From assembly GCF_016741775.1 (NCBI RefSeq), contig NZ_JAERRK010000021.1, positions 62,001 through 126,000 of the forward strand: a stretch of 64,000 bases of DNA, read 5' to 3'. A model generated the notes under the pieces. It made no database searches and was not told where the DNA came from. It saw only the letters and a program-made list of their open reading frames with translations. Below, piece by piece: positions 31,454 to 40,119 of the stretch. This DNA is from Streptomyces actinomycinicus (lineage in GTDB: Bacteria > Actinomycetota > Actinomycetes > Streptomycetales > Streptomycetaceae). Positions within the stretch are counted from its first letter, which is position 1, and each line of letters starts with the position of its first letter. Made by a program: the position numbers and the translations under genes.

Positions 31454-32203
31454 TCAGGTCGCCTCGAGAGTGACGGTGAACGAGAAGCGGTCGCCCCGGT
31501 AGTGGATGACCGCCACGTCCAGCACCCGGCCGTCGGCGTCGTACGTCACTCCCGTGTAGTGCAGGATCGGGCTCAGCAGCGGGACGCGCAGCAGCCGCGA
31601 GGTCTCCGGGTCGGCGAGGCGGGCCTCCACGGTGTCCGTGATGCGGCCGATGTCCGCCTTCACGATGTCCCGGAGCACCTTGGTCATCGGCCAGCGGACC
31701 AGGTCGTCCGGGTCGATGCGCGCGGCCAGTTCGGGCCGCACGTGGTTGACGGCGTGGTTGGTCGGCTCGCCGGTCTTCGCGTCGCTGCGCAGCCGGTGGT
31801 ACGTCGCCACCTCCGGCACGTCCGGGAAGTACTCGGCGAGCCCCGGCGGCACCGGCACGCGCCCCTGGTCCAGCAATTCGGCCGTCATGCCCGACTGCTG
31901 GGCCACGATCGCGTCCACCGAGCCCAGCAGCCGCACCGGCGCCCCGCGCCGGACACCGGGCTCGATGAACGTGCCGCGCCGCCGGTGCCGGCTGATCAGC
32001 CCCTCGTCCTCCAGCTCCTTCAGCGCCTGCCGCATGGTCAGCACGCTCACGCCGTAGTGCTCCGCGAGCTGTTCCTCGGTGGGCAGGCGCAGCGGGTCCT
32101 CGGGCGAGCGGCCGAGTATCGAGGCACGCAGCGACTGCGACACCTGGTACCAGAGCGGCAGCTTGCGGTTCAGGACGATCGAGTCCGGGGCGAATGAGGT
32201 CAC
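31454..32203 (-). CDS. GntR-family regulator, HutC subfamily
   Basis: 249 residues. GntR winged helix at residues 15-82 (L-P-T-E-E-Q-L-A-E-H-Y-G-V-S-V-L-T-M-R-Q-A-L-K-E-L-E-D-E-G-L-I) and a UTRA effector domain (Y-H-R-L-R-S-D, N-H-V-R-P-E-L-A, P-I-L-H-Y-T-G-V-T-Y-D-A-D-G-R-V). Start GTG 32203. It lies 45 bp downstream of homogentisate dioxygenase on the same strand, so it probably senses a tyrosine or phenylacetate catabolite and controls that gene; a matching dyad is present at 33606-33629. Confidence 0.9.
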   Translation of the reverse strand: MTSFAPDSIVLNRKLPLWYQVSQSLRASILGRSPEDPLRLPTEEQLAEHYGVSVLTMRQALKELEDEGLISRHRRRGTFIEPGVRRGAPVRLLGSVDAIVAQQSGMTAELLDQGRVPVPPGLAEYFPDVPEVATYHRLRSDAKTGEPTNHAVNHVRPELAARIDPDDLVRWPMTKVLRDIVKADIGRITDTVEARLADPETSRLLRVPLLSPILHYTGVTYDADGRVLDVAVIHYRGDRFSFTVTLEAT

Positions 32204-32248
32204 GCGGCTATCCGTACCTGTCGGAGAACGTTCGGCGCAACGCGCGCG

Positions 32249-33583
32249 TCACACCCGGAAGTGCCGTTCCAGGCCCTGCCACACGTCGTCGTAGCGCTGC
32301 TGCAGGTGTCCGGCCCCGGCCGCCTGCGGGGTCAGGATCACCGGCCAGCGGGTCTCGAACATGAAGGCCAGGCCGTCGTCGATCTTCTGCGGCTTCAGCT
32401 CGGCCGCACCGGCCCGGTCGAAGGTCTCCCGGTCCGGGCCGTGCGCCGACATCATGTTGTGCAGCGAGCCGCCACCGGGCACGAAGCCCTCGGCCTTGGC
32501 GTCGTACGCACCCTCGATCAGGCCCATGTACTCGCTCATCACGTTCCGGTGGAAGTACGGCGGCCGGAAGGTGTCCTCGCCCACCAGCCAGCGCGGTGCG
32601 AAGACCACGAAGTCCACGCCCGCCAGGCCCGGTGTGTTCGAAGGCGAGGTCAGCACCGTGAAGATGGACGGGTCCGGGTGGTCGTACGAGATGCTGCCGA
32701 TCACATTGAAACGGCGCAGGTCGTAGACGTACGGCACATGGTTTCCGTGCCAGGCGACCACGTCCAGGGGAGTGTGGTCGTAAGTCGCCGTCCAGAGGTT
32801 GCCGCAGAACTTGTTCACCACCTCCACCGGACCCTCGGCGTCCTCGTACGCGGCGACGGGGGCGCGGAAGTCACGCGCGTTGGCCAGCCCGTTGGCGCCG
32901 ATGGGGCCGAGGTCGGGCAGCTGGAACGGCGCCCCGTAGTTCTCGCAGACGTAGCCGCGAGCCGTCGGGCTCTGCCCGCCGTCCGGTGCGGTGTCCAGCA
33001 GTTCCACCCGGAAGCGCACCCCGCGCGGGATCAGCGCCACATGTGCCGGCTCCACATGAAGCCGGCCGAACTCGGTATGCAGCAGCAGGCCGCCCCGCTC
33101 CGGCACGATCAGCAGTTCCCCGTCGGCGTTCGAGAACACCCGCTCCATCGAGGCGTTGGCGTGGTACAGGTGAACGGCCATGCCGGTGCGCTGGGTCGCG
33201 TCGCCGTTGCCGCCCAGCGTCCACAGGCCGGCGAGGAAGTCGGTGCCCGGCGCGGGGTCCGGCAGCGGGTTCCAGCGCAGCCGGTTGGGGTCGGGCACCG
33301 TCTCGGTGAAGGGGGCCGTGCGCAGCGCGCCGTTGTCGGTGCGGGTGAACGCGGGGTGCGCGGCCGACGGGCGGATCCGGTAGAGCCAGGAACGGCGGTT
33401 GTGCGCCCGCGGCTCGGTGAAGGCCGAGCCGCTCAGCTGCTCCGCGTACAGGCCGAGCGGCGCGCGCTGCGGCGAGTTGCGGCCCTCGGGCAGGGCGCCC
33501 GGCACCGCCTCGGAGGCGTGCTCGTTGCCGAACCCGGTGAGATACGTCAGCCCCTCGGCGGTCTTCCTGGCGTCCCCGCTCAT
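32249..33583 (-). CDS. hmgA: Homogentisate 1,2-dioxygenase
   Basis: 444 residues, the usual length. Opens the aromatic ring of homogentisate to maleylacetoacetate in tyrosine and phenylalanine catabolism (cytoplasmic, Fe(II)). Family stretches: L-T-Y-L-T-G-F-G-N-E-H-A-S-E-A at the N terminus, R-S-W-L-Y-R-I-R-P-S, R-G-V-R-F-R-V, D-V-V-A-W-H-G-N-H-V-P-Y, and the metal-site region P-P-Y-F-H-R-N-V-M-S-E-Y-M-G-L-I with His and Glu ligands, then H-N-M-M-S-A-H-G-P-D. ATG 33583 has GGGAG upstream. No fumarylacetoacetase gene is adjacent here. Likely regulated by the neighbouring HutC-type GntR protein. Confidence 0.97.
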   Translation of the reverse strand: MSGDARKTAEGLTYLTGFGNEHASEAVPGALPEGRNSPQRAPLGLYAEQLSGSAFTEPRAHNRRSWLYRIRPSAAHPAFTRTDNGALRTAPFTETVPDPNRLRWNPLPDPAPGTDFLAGLWTLGGNGDATQRTGMAVHLYHANASMERVFSNADGELLIVPERGGLLLHTEFGRLHVEPAHVALIPRGVRFRVELLDTAPDGGQSPTARGYVCENYGAPFQLPDLGPIGANGLANARDFRAPVAAYEDAEGPVEVVNKFCGNLWTATYDHTPLDVVAWHGNHVPYVYDLRRFNVIGSISYDHPDPSIFTVLTSPSNTPGLAGVDFVVFAPRWLVGEDTFRPPYFHRNVMSEYMGLIEGAYDAKAEGFVPGGGSLHNMMSAHGPDRETFDRAGAAELKPQKIDDGLAFMFETRWPVILTPQAAGAGHLQQRYDDVWQGLERHFRV

Positions 33584-33605
33584 GATCGCTCCCTTTGCGC
33601 TCCCG

Positions 33606-33629
33606 ATTCCTATGCATCACCGTAGGAAT
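33606..33629. promoter_or_regulatory. Dyad upstream of homogentisate dioxygenase
   Basis: ATTCCTA (33606-33612) and TAGGAAT (33623-33629) are perfect 7-bp inverted arms separated by 10 bp, 23 bp before the hmgA start. They would block transcription if bound; the adjacent HutC-type GntR is the obvious candidate. Remaining spacer to 33737 shows no gene. Confidence 0.6.
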
Positions 33630-33737
33630 GGATGGAGGGCTGCGCAAGAGGGCTGCCCGTCCTCCCTCCCAGGGAGGACGGGAACCAGACTTCAGGGGGA
33701 TACGGGGGGAGGGGGCGTTGTCCTACGCTCCTGATCC

Positions 33738-34247
33738 ATGTCGTGGACGAAGTGGAGGCGTGGACGGCTCGCCGCGCTCGTGGTGTGTGTCCTGCTGCCG
33801 CTCGGCGCGGCGGCCTGTGCGACCGGGGAGGCGCACGGGGGCACGGTCTCGTCCTCGCCGGTGGGAGAGGTGCTGGACGACACCGACGAGACGGGCCGGA
33901 ACCTGCGTGAGATGACCAAGGCGGACGCGCCCGAGGTCGGCATAGAGGTGACCCCGGCCGCCGGGAGCGGCTGGGACGTGCGGCTGGCCTTCCGCCGCTT
34001 CCGCTGCTCGGCGCCCGGCGCCCAGCCGGCGGCCGTCCGCGGCAGGGGACTCGTCTCCCTCTTCGTCGACGGCCACCGGGTCGCCCGGCTGCGCACGCCG
34101 GCGTACCACCTGGCCGCCGGCGTCGTCCCGCACGGCACCCACCACGTCACCGCGCGGCTGTACGCCGACGACGGCACGGTGTGGGCCGTGCACGGCAAGC
34201 CGGTCGAGAGCACCGCCGACGTCACGGTGTCGGACGCGCAGCCGTAG
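33738..34247 (+). CDS. Small secreted or lipoprotein-like protein, unknown function
   Basis: 169 residues. Basic start and hydrophobic core (residues 11-26) followed by Cys27 in G-A-A-A-C-A-T-G; the lipobox is imperfect (Ala instead of Leu at -3) but lipidation is possible. The mature part is beta-strand-like with R-G-L-V-S-L-F-V-D-G-H-R-V-A-R-L-R-T-P-A-Y-H-L and H-G-T-H-H-V-T-A-R-L-Y-A-D-D-G-T-V-W, suggesting a single small beta-sandwich. I do not recognise the family. It ends 79 bp before the TetR gene on the same strand. Confidence 0.72.
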   Translation: MSWTKWRRGRLAALVVCVLLPLGAAACATGEAHGGTVSSSPVGEVLDDTDETGRNLREMTKADAPEVGIEVTPAAGSGWDVRLAFRRFRCSAPGAQPAAVRGRGLVSLFVDGHRVARLRTPAYHLAAGVVPHGTHHVTARLYADDGTVWAVHGKPVESTADVTVSDAQP

Positions 34248-34326
34248 ACCGCCGCCGGGTGAGTGCAACGACCACCGTTCTTCGTACTGTGGGGCGAGGT
34301 TCACCTGACACCGGCGGAAAGGCATC

Positions 34327-34983
34327 ATGAAGCCCGTGCCCCACGCGACATCCCTCCGTCGTGCGCCCGTCCAGCGGCGCAGCGCCGAACGGCTGACCAG
34401 GATCCTGGACGCCTGCGCCGAACTCCTCGACGAGGTCGGCTACGACGCCCTGAGCACGCGCGCGGTCGCCCAGCGCGCAGGAGTGCCCATCGGCTCGGTC
34501 TACCGCTTCTTCGGCAACAAACGGCAGATGGCCGACGCCCTCGCCCAGCGCAACCTGGAGCGGTACGTGGAGCGCGTCACCGAGCGGCTGCGGCAGGCGG
34601 GCGGCGACCACCCCGGCGGCCGGCCGGGCGGGGCCGGGAACGCGGGGGACTGGCGGGCCGCCATGGACGCGGTGCTGGACGAGTACCTGGCGATGAAACG
34701 CACCGCTCCCGGTTTCTCCCTGGTCGACTTCGGCAACCAGATACCGGTCGGCGCGCGGAACGGCGAGCCCAACACCCGGGTCGCCGACCGGCTCACCGAC
34801 CTGCTCTCCGGAGTCCTCACCCGCACCCCGGACGAGGGTCTGCGCCGGGTCTTCCTGGTCGCCGTGGAGAGCGCCGACACCCTCGTCCAACTTGCCTTCC
34901 GGCTCGACCCGCAGGGCGACGAAGCCGTCATCACCGAGACCCGCGAGCTGCTGCGGGCGTATCTGGGGCGCGTGCTCGACTGA
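34327..34983 (+). CDS. TetR-family regulator
   Basis: 218 residues. HTH about residues 20-66: R-I-L-D-A-C-A-E-L-L-D-E-V-G-Y-D-A-L-S-T-R-A-V-A-Q-R-A-G-V-P-I-G-S-V-Y-R-F-F. The C-terminal part is all-helical with no ligand motif I can name. It lies directly upstream of the molybdopterin oxidoreductase gene on the same strand, and the 123-bp gap contains an 18-bp palindrome (35033-35050), so it probably represses that gene. Start ATG 34327 follows CGGAAAGG. Confidence 0.92.
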   Translation: MKPVPHATSLRRAPVQRRSAERLTRILDACAELLDEVGYDALSTRAVAQRAGVPIGSVYRFFGNKRQMADALAQRNLERYVERVTERLRQAGGDHPGGRPGGAGNAGDWRAAMDAVLDEYLAMKRTAPGFSLVDFGNQIPVGARNGEPNTRVADRLTDLLSGVLTRTPDEGLRRVFLVAVESADTLVQLAFRLDPQGDEAVITETRELLRAYLGRVLD

Positions 34984-35032
34984 GCCGGGCGCCGGCATTC
35001 CCGAACTGTTCGGCTCCGGGACTCCCCGCCGT

Positions 35033-35050
35033 GCATACCGGTCGGTATGC
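35033..35050. promoter_or_regulatory. TetR-type operator before the molybdopterin oxidoreductase
   Basis: GCATACCGGTCGGTATGC: 8-bp perfect inverted arms GCATACCG/CGGTATGC around GT. TATGCT at 35046-35051 may be the -10, so the operator would cover the promoter. Similar to the site at 59052-59065. Confidence 0.72.
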
Positions 35051-35106
35051 TCACCGCGAGCCTGTCCGTGCTCGGGCGACCCGCCGCCGACCCCTCGGGA
35101 GGACCC

Positions 35107-37338
35107 GTGTCCCGCACCGCCCTGCGAATCTGCCCCCTGTGCGAGGCCACCTGCGGGCTGACCCTCACCATCGAGGGCACCCGCGTCACCGGCGCCCGCG
35201 GCGACCGTGACGACGTCTTCAGCAAAGGCTTCATCTGTCCCAAGGGTGCCTCCTTCGGTGCCGTCGACGGCGACCCCGACCGGCTGCGCACCCCGCTCGT
35301 CCGCCGGGACGGCGCACTGCGCGAGGCCACCTGGGAGGAGGCCTTCGACGCGGTCGCCGCCGGACTGCGCCCGGTCGTGGAGGAGCACGGCCCGGACGCC
35401 GTCGGTGTGGTCCTCGGCAACCCCAACGTGCACACCATGGCCGGCGCCCTCTATCCGTCCGTCCTGCTCGGCGCCCTGCGCACCCGTAGCCTGTTCACCG
35501 CGTCCACGGTCGACCAGATGCCCAAGCACGTCTCCAGCGGACTGCTGTTCGGCGACCCGAACGCCATCCCGGTGCCGGACCTGGACCACACCGACCATCT
35601 GCTCCTCATCGGCGCCAACCCCCTGGAGTCCAACGGCAGTCTGTGCACCGCCCCCGACTTCCCCGGCAAGCTCAAGGCCCTCAAGGCCCGCGGCGGCCGG
35701 CTCACCGTCGTGGACCCGCGCCGCACCCGCACCGCCAAGCTCGCCGACCGGCACCTGGCGATACGGCCCGGCACCGATGCCCTGCTGCTCGCGGCGATGG
35801 CCCACACCCTCTTCGCGGAGGACCTGGCCGACCTCGGGCAGCTGGCCCCGCACGTCGAAGGCCTCGACGAACTCCGCGGCGCCCTCGCCGACTTCAGCCC
35901 CGAGGCCGTGGCCCCCGCATGCGATCTGGACGCCGGTGTCGTCCGTGCCCTCGCCCGGGAACTCGCCGCGGCCCCCACCGCCGCCGTCTACGCCCGCATC
36001 GGCAGCTGCACCGTCCCGCACGGCACCCTGGCGAGCTGGCTGGTCGACGTCCTGAACATCCTCACCGGCAACCTGGACCGCCCCGGCGGCGCCCTCTTCC
36101 CGCGGGCCGCCACCGACAGGACGCCCCGCCCGGCCGGCCCCGGCCGCGGCTTCGCGCTCGGCCGCTGGCACTCCCGGGTCGGCAGGCACCCGGAGGCCAA
36201 GGGCGAGCTGCCGCTCTCCGCGCTCGCCGAAGAGATCGACACCGCGACCGAGGAGGGCACGCCGGTCCGTGCGCTGATCGCCGTCGCCGCCAACCCCGTG
36301 CTCTCCGCGCCCGACGGCGACCGGCTCGACAAGGCCCTGGGCTCCCTGGACTTCATGGTCAGCGTCGACCCCTACCTGAACGAGACCTCGCGCCACGCCC
36401 ATGTCGTACTGCCCCCGCCGCCGCCCTCCCAGAGCCCGCACCACGACTTCGCCTTCAACACCCTCGCCGTGCGCAACCAGGTCCGCTACACCCGCCCCGC
36501 GGTCCCGCTGGAGCCCGGCCGCATGGCGGAGAGCGAGATCCTCGCCCGGCTGATCCTCGCCGCCGCCGGCATGCACGGCGCCGACCCGGGGGCCGTCGAC
36601 ACGATGGTCGTCGACCAGACCCTCGGCAAGGCCGTCCAGGACGAGCACTCGCCGGTGCACGGCCGCGACCCGCGCGACCTCGCCGCCCTGCTCACCGGCG
36701 ACACCGGCCCCGAACGGCGGCTCGACCTGATGCTGCGCCTCGGCCCGTACGGCGACGGCTTCGGCGCCCGGCCCGACGGGCTGACCCTGGAGAAGCTGCT
36801 CGCCCACCCGCACGGCATCGACCTCGGACCGCTGCGCCCCCGCCTGCCGCAGCCGCTCAAGACCCGCAGCGGCAAGGTGGAGCTGCTGCCCGAGCCGATC
36901 GCCGCCGACCTGCCCCGGCTGCGCCGGGCGCTGGCCGAGCGGCCCGAGGGCCTCGTCCTCGTCGGCCGCCGCCATCTGCGCTCCAACAACAGCTGGATGC
37001 ACAACGTGCCCGCCCTCACCGGCGGCAGCAACCGCTGCACCCTGCACATCCATCCGGACGACGCGGCCCGCATCGGCGTCCTGGACGGAGCGGCCGTACG
37101 CGTCAAGGGCGCCGGGGGAGAGGTGGTGGCCCCGGCCGAGGTCACCGACGGCGTCCGGCCCGGAGTGGTGAGCCTGCCGCACGGCTGGGGACACGACCGG
37201 CCCGGCACCCGGCTCAGCCATGCCACGGCCGACCCCGGCGTCAACGTCAACCAGCTGCTCGACGGCAGCCTGCTCGACCCGCTCTCCGGCAACGCGGTGC
37301 TCAACGGCATCCCCGTCGAACTCGTCGCACTGCCGTGA
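35107..37338 (+). CDS. Molybdopterin-dependent oxidoreductase (DMSO-reductase/formate dehydrogenase family)
   Basis: 743 residues. N-terminal [4Fe-4S] motif Cys9-x2-Cys12-x3-Cys16-x27-Cys44 (C-P-L-C-E-A-T-C ... F-I-C-P-K-G), followed by the Mo-bis-MGD domains (G-N-P-N-V-H-T, L-L-I-G-A-N-P-L-E-S-N-G, V-D-P-R-R-T-R-T-A, and the C-terminal S-N-N-S-W-M-H-N and P-H-G-W-G-H). No twin-arginine signal, so it acts in the cytoplasm. Family members of this size in Streptomyces are annotated as oxidoreductases of unknown substrate; formate or nitrate is not shown by the sequence. GTG 35107 has GGGAGGA 4 nt upstream. Preceded by a TetR gene and a palindrome. Confidence 0.9.
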   Translation: MSRTALRICPLCEATCGLTLTIEGTRVTGARGDRDDVFSKGFICPKGASFGAVDGDPDRLRTPLVRRDGALREATWEEAFDAVAAGLRPVVEEHGPDAVGVVLGNPNVHTMAGALYPSVLLGALRTRSLFTASTVDQMPKHVSSGLLFGDPNAIPVPDLDHTDHLLLIGANPLESNGSLCTAPDFPGKLKALKARGGRLTVVDPRRTRTAKLADRHLAIRPGTDALLLAAMAHTLFAEDLADLGQLAPHVEGLDELRGALADFSPEAVAPACDLDAGVVRALARELAAAPTAAVYARIGSCTVPHGTLASWLVDVLNILTGNLDRPGGALFPRAATDRTPRPAGPGRGFALGRWHSRVGRHPEAKGELPLSALAEEIDTATEEGTPVRALIAVAANPVLSAPDGDRLDKALGSLDFMVSVDPYLNETSRHAHVVLPPPPPSQSPHHDFAFNTLAVRNQVRYTRPAVPLEPGRMAESEILARLILAAAGMHGADPGAVDTMVVDQTLGKAVQDEHSPVHGRDPRDLAALLTGDTGPERRLDLMLRLGPYGDGFGARPDGLTLEKLLAHPHGIDLGPLRPRLPQPLKTRSGKVELLPEPIAADLPRLRRALAERPEGLVLVGRRHLRSNNSWMHNVPALTGGSNRCTLHIHPDDAARIGVLDGAAVRVKGAGGEVVAPAEVTDGVRPGVVSLPHGWGHDRPGTRLSHATADPGVNVNQLLDGSLLDPLSGNAVLNGIPVELVALP

Positions 37339-37396
37339 CCAGGACTTTTGCGCTTATTGCTCGTACGTCAACCACTTGTTAACGCCGTTTGAACGG

Positions 37397-37454
37397 ACCT
37401 AACGTCATCGCACCGCCGACCCCCAGGTGGGATGTTCAAGGGCGAACGTTAGGT
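37397..37454. promoter_or_regulatory. Spaced inverted repeat before the citrate transporter
   Basis: ACCTAACGT (37397-37405) and ACGTTAGGT (37446-37454) are perfect 9-bp arms, 40 bp apart. The second ends 8 nt before the start codon at 37463, where an SD should be but is not. Either a repressor binds both arms with looping, or the leader RNA folds over the start. A small dyad CCGTTTGAACGG lies at 37385-37396. Confidence 0.55.
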
Positions 37455-37462
37455 ATCCATTC

Positions 37463-38911
37463 ATGCTGACCATCCTCGGCTTCGCCATGATCGCGACCTT
37501 CCTGGTCCTGATCATGCTGAAGAAGATGTCGCCGATCGCGGCGCTCGTGCTCATACCCGCGCTGTTCTGCGTGTTCGTGGGCAAGGGCGCCAAGCTCGGC
37601 GACTACGTCATCGACGGCGTCACCGGCCTCGCCCCCACCGCGGCGATGCTCATGTTCGCGATCGTCTACTTCGGTGTGATGATCGACGTGGGCCTCTTCG
37701 ACCCGGTCGTACGGGGCATCCTGAGGTTCTGCAAGGCCGATCCGCTGCGCATCGTCGTCGGTACGGCGGTCCTCGCCGGGATCGTCTCCCTGGACGGCGA
37801 CGGCTCCACCACTTTCATGATCACCGTCTCGGCGATGTACCCGCTGTACAAGCGTCTGAAGATGTCCCTGGTGGTGATGACCGGCGTGGCCGCGATGGCC
37901 AACGGCGTGATGAACACGCTGCCGTGGGGCGGCCCCACCGCCCGGGCCGCCACCGCGCTGAAGGTCGACGCCGGCGACATCTTCGTGCCGATGATCCCCG
38001 CCCTCGCCGTGGGCCTGCTGTTCGTCCTCGCCCTCGCCTACGTCCTCGGCCGCCGCGAGCGCAAGCGGCTCGGCGTGCTCACGCTGGACGAGGTGCTGGT
38101 CGAGGAGCAGGAGACGGTCCTGGTCGGTGCCGGTTCCGGCACGGAGACCGGGCAGGCAGGCGGCTCCGGGCAGGCAGGCGGCTCCGGGCAGGCCGGCGGC
38201 TCCGGGCAGGCCGGCGGCTCCCGTGCGGGCGTGGAGCTTCCCGGCGAGGGCGAGGGCGAGGACGAGGGCTTCCGGGTCCTGGACCCCGACCGGCCCACCC
38301 TGCGCCCCGGCCTGTACTGGTTCAACGCGCTGCTCACGGCCGTCCTGCTCACCGCCATGATCATGGAGTGGCTGCCGATCCCGGTGCTGTTCCTGCTCGG
38401 CGCGGCCCTCGCCCTGACCGTCAACTTCCCGCACATGCCGGACCAGAAGGCCCGCATCGCCGCTCACGCCGAGAACGTCCTCAACGTGTCCGGCATGGTG
38501 TTCGCCGCCGCCGTCTTCACCGGCGTCCTGCAGGGCACCGGCATGGTGGACCACATGGCCACGTGGCTGGTCGGCAACGTACCCGACGGCATGGGCCCGC
38601 ACATGGCCCTCGTCACCGGCGTACTGAGCATCCCGCTCACCTACTTCATGTCCAACGACGGCTTCTACTTCGGCGTCCTGCCGGTGCTCGCCGAGGCGGG
38701 TCACGCACACGGCGTCTCCTCGCTGGAGATCGCCCGCGCCTCGATCGTCGGCCAGCCGCTGCACATGTCCAGCCCGCTCGTCCCGGCCGTCTACGTCCTG
38801 GTCGGCATGGCCCGGGTCGAGTTCGGCGACCACACCCGGTTCGTCGTCAAGTGGGCCGCGCTCACCTCGCTCGTGGTCCTCGGCGCGGGACTCCTTTTCG
38901 GCATCATCTGA
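37463..38911 (+). CDS. CitMHS-family metal-citrate:H+ symporter
   Basis: 482 residues, about 12 transmembrane helices in two halves. Family motifs: F-G-V-M-I-D-V-G-L-F-D-P, S-L-D-G-D-G-S-T-T-F-M-I-T, N-T-L-P-W-G-G-P-T-A-R-A-A, and in the second half Y-F-M-S-N-D-G-F-Y-F-G-V-L-P and Q-P-L-H-M-S-S-P-L-V-P-A. It imports citrate complexed to Ca2+, Mg2+ or Fe3+. The central cytoplasmic loop carries four G-Q-A-G-G-S repeats. ATG 37463 was taken over an in-frame start at 37427. Flanking dyads suggest control by an unlinked regulator; a two-component system often does this in the family, but none is adjacent. Confidence 0.92.
   Translation: MLTILGFAMIATFLVLIMLKKMSPIAALVLIPALFCVFVGKGAKLGDYVIDGVTGLAPTAAMLMFAIVYFGVMIDVGLFDPVVRGILRFCKADPLRIVVGTAVLAGIVSLDGDGSTTFMITVSAMYPLYKRLKMSLVVMTGVAAMANGVMNTLPWGGPTARAATALKVDAGDIFVPMIPALAVGLLFVLALAYVLGRRERKRLGVLTLDEVLVEEQETVLVGAGSGTETGQAGGSGQAGGSGQAGGSGQAGGSRAGVELPGEGEGEDEGFRVLDPDRPTLRPGLYWFNALLTAVLLTAMIMEWLPIPVLFLLGAALALTVNFPHMPDQKARIAAHAENVLNVSGMVFAAAVFTGVLQGTGMVDHMATWLVGNVPDGMGPHMALVTGVLSIPLTYFMSNDGFYFGVLPVLAEAGHAHGVSSLEIARASIVGQPLHMSSPLVPAVYVLVGMARVEFGDHTRFVVKWAALTSLVVLGAGLLFGII
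38148..38220. repeat. 18-bp tandem repeat in the citrate transporter gene
   Basis: Four copies of ggctccgggcaggcaggc-type units (about 38149-38220) code G-Q-A-G-G-S in the central loop. In-frame, slippage-prone. Confidence 0.85.
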
Positions 38912-38935
38912 ACACATCGGGAAGGACTCGCCCCA

Positions 38936-39917
38936 TGGCGCCCGGTGGGAACCGCGGCTGGCTGCTCCGCCTCGTCATCGCCTTCGGCTTCGCGCAGGGG
39001 GCGGTGTCGATGGCCCGGCCCGCCGTCTCCTACCGGGCCCTCGCGCTGGGCGCCGACGAACGGGCGGTCGGTGTCATCGCCGGCGTCTACGCCCTGCTGC
39101 CGCTCTTCGCCGCCGTACCGCTGGGCCGCCGCACCGACCACGGCCGCTGCGCACCCCTGCTCCCGGCGGGCGTGGTCCTGATAGCCGGCGGCTGCGTCCT
39201 CAGCGGAGCCGTGAACTCCCTGTGGGCGACGGCCCTGTGGAGCGGGGTCATGGGTGTCGGCCATCTCTGCTTCGTGATCGGCGCCCAGTCACTGGTGGCC
39301 CGGCGGTCCGCCCCGCACGAACAGGACCGCAACTTCGGCCACTTCACCATCGGCGCCTCCCTGGGCCAGCTCGCCGGGCCCGCCGCTGCGGGCGCCCTCA
39401 TCGGCGGCCCCGGCATGGGGCGCAGCAGCGTCCTCGCCCTCGTCGTGGCGGGCGCCGGTGCGGCGGCCTCGTTCACCGCGCTGTGGCGCATCGAGGACGG
39501 TAGGCCGCCGGCTCCCGCCCGCGGCACGGCGAACCGGTGCCGGTGGCCGCCACCCTGCGGGCCCGGGGCGTGCCCGCGGGGATGCTGATCAGCCTGTCGG
39601 TGCTGTCCGCGACCGACATCCTCACCGCCTACCTGCCGGTGGTCGGCGCGCACCGGGGCATCGCCCCCTCGGTGATCGGCGTGCTGCTCAGCCTCCGGGC
39701 CGGCGCCACCATCGCCTGCCGGCTCGTCCTCACCCCGCTGCTCCGGCTGCTCGGGCGGCCCGCGCTGCTCACCGCGACCTGTCTCCTCGCGGCCGTGCTG
39801 TGCGCGGGGGTCGCGCTGCCGGTGCCGGTGTGGGCCCTGGCGGTGATCCTCACGGCCCTCAGCTTCTGCCTCGGCGTGGGCCAGCCGCTGTCGATGAACG
39901 TCCCGGCACGAGCCTGA
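38936..39917 (+). pseudogene. MFS transporter, frameshifted and truncated
   Basis: Starts normally at ATG 38936 (GGGAAGGA upstream, 22 bp after citM-type gene) and codes six MFS helices with R-R-T-D-H-G-R-C (loop 2-3). The frame then continues only as Arg/Pro-rich residues to a stop at 39588, while the protein goes on in another frame (P-V-A-A-T-L-R-A-R-G-V-P-A-G-M-L-I-S-L) to 39917. The break is near 39521-39530, where the text reads ggcacggcgaacc; one extra G would restore the frame. The second part also ends early after L-G-V-G-Q-P-L-S-M, lacking the last two to three helices. Two lesions make sequencing error alone unlikely. Confidence 0.8.
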
Positions 39918-40119
39918 ACGTCCCCGGCGCGACCCCGAACGACCCCGGCATGAGCCCGACCGGGTGGCGCGGGAGCGGCCCGGGCGCTCCGGATTGCGCC
40001 GCACGGGCGATCTCTGACGGCGCGTCGGGCGTCGGTGCCGCACGGCGCGCGGTGTATGACGCAGAGTCCAGGCGAAAGAGCGATTTGTATGAAAATCGTC
40101 TGAACTCGGAGGATTGCGC

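Noticed and set aside
34222..37221. 999-residue frame opposite the molybdopterin oxidoreductase
   Set aside because: Val/Gly/Ala/Asp-rich antisense shadow; the plus strand has the Fe-S motif and family signatures.
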